This document shows, piece after piece, positions 63,830-64,000 of a stretch of DNA of 64,000 nt. Positions within the stretch are counted from its first letter, which is position 1. Each line of letters opens with the position of its first letter. Below the pieces are notes generated by a model. The model had not been told where the DNA came from, searched no databases, and worked only from the letters and a program-made list of their open reading frames with translations. The DNA is from Luteolibacter rhizosphaerae (GTDB lineage Bacteria > Verrucomicrobiota > Verrucomicrobiia > Verrucomicrobiales > Akkermansiaceae). A program made the position numbers and the translations under genes. The stretch spans positions 243,114 through 307,113 of the forward strand of contig NZ_JAPDDR010000010.1 in NCBI RefSeq assembly GCF_025950095.1, given 5' to 3'.

Positions 63830-64000
63830 TGATCTTTCCTCGAAAGTGAGGACACGGGAAGTAGGGTAACTTTCCAGAACCGATGAATCCGAAAGATCCG
63901 CTGCGCCCCATCTCCAATCCGGCCAAGCGCAGGCAATACGACGAACAATTCAAGCGCGACGCCGTCGCCTTGCTCGAGACCGGCCGCAGTGCCACCCAGC
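63830..64000 (+). mobile_element. IS3-family insertion sequence, left part
   Basis: Starts around TGATCTTTCC at 63830, in the position where an IS3 terminal inverted repeat (TGA...) is expected, followed by a 53-base leader and the start of orfA. The right end and target duplication are outside the window, so the boundary is an estimate. Confidence 0.6.
63883..64000 (+). CDS. IS3-family transposase orfA (partial, 3' beyond window)
   Basis: 39 codons from ATG 63883 to the window end. The reading KRRQYDEQFKRDAVALLETG, continuing RSATQ, is the characteristic N-terminal helix-turn-helix of IS3 OrfA transposases (also called HTH_Tnp_1). The remainder and the orfB frame lie outside the window. Confidence 0.85.
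   Translation, partial: MNPKDPLRPISNPAKRRQYDEQFKRDAVALLETGRSATQ

Overview
This GC-rich 64 kb window reads as chromosomal DNA of a diderm heterotroph, most likely Verrucomicrobiota (Verrucomicrobiales, Luteolibacter/Haloferula-like). That placement is inferred from content: a PVC-type membrane-bound dehydrogenase fused to cytochrome c, a very large lamin-tail/CotH protein, an autotransporter-associated beta-strand (PATR) protein, many sulfotransferases, and an LPS-type envelope (LptD, MsbA, Mpl). There are no rRNA genes, no tRNA genes I can support, and no CRISPR array. One IS3-type element begins at the right edge.

Layout. 1-6840 is a reductive pyrimidine degradation locus: NCS1 transporter (cut by the left edge), dihydropyrimidinase, CoA-acylating (methyl)malonate-semialdehyde dehydrogenase, divergent beta-ureidopropionase and a PreA/PYD1-like dihydropyrimidine dehydrogenase, with a small startless lipoprotein frame between the last two. 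6950-14684 holds a secreted glycerophosphodiesterase, an orphan sdhB coupled to a small HExxH protein, an L36 paralogue, ruvB, a GNAT, a coupled Fur-family/small membrane protein/xerC set, and a beta-barrel protein. 14754-19047 is sucB-sucA (2-oxoglutarate dehydrogenase). 19211-34366 has an orphan ABC ATPase, the giant CotH/lamin-tail protein, the PVC cytochrome, Mpl, a HAD hydrolase, a TIGR01777 protein and LptD.

34379-37000 is a small redox run: nitroreductase, SnoaL-like protein and a tryptophan-halogenase-family flavoprotein with altered signature residues. 36988-49256 is the most unusual part: a TPR-sulfotransferase, a PATR surface protein, a second sulfotransferase, then one five-gene operon SGNH-sulfotransferase-MBOAT-MBOAT-SGNH. 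It looks like a surface glycan decoration locus that combines O-acylation and sulfation, with two MBOAT/SGNH pairs. MsbA follows it on the other strand.

51381-63438 has a DUF2130 protein, a DUF2721 protein, xseA, sucC and sucD separated by two VOC (glyoxalase-fold) genes, mqo, a DUF1802 protein, a fused double esterase, yraN, rnhB and a CAP-domain lipoprotein. With sucAB, sucCD, sdhB and mqo, much of the lower TCA cycle is in this window but split over several transcription units. The last 560 bases are a lower-GC gene-free stretch followed by the start of an IS3-family orfA.
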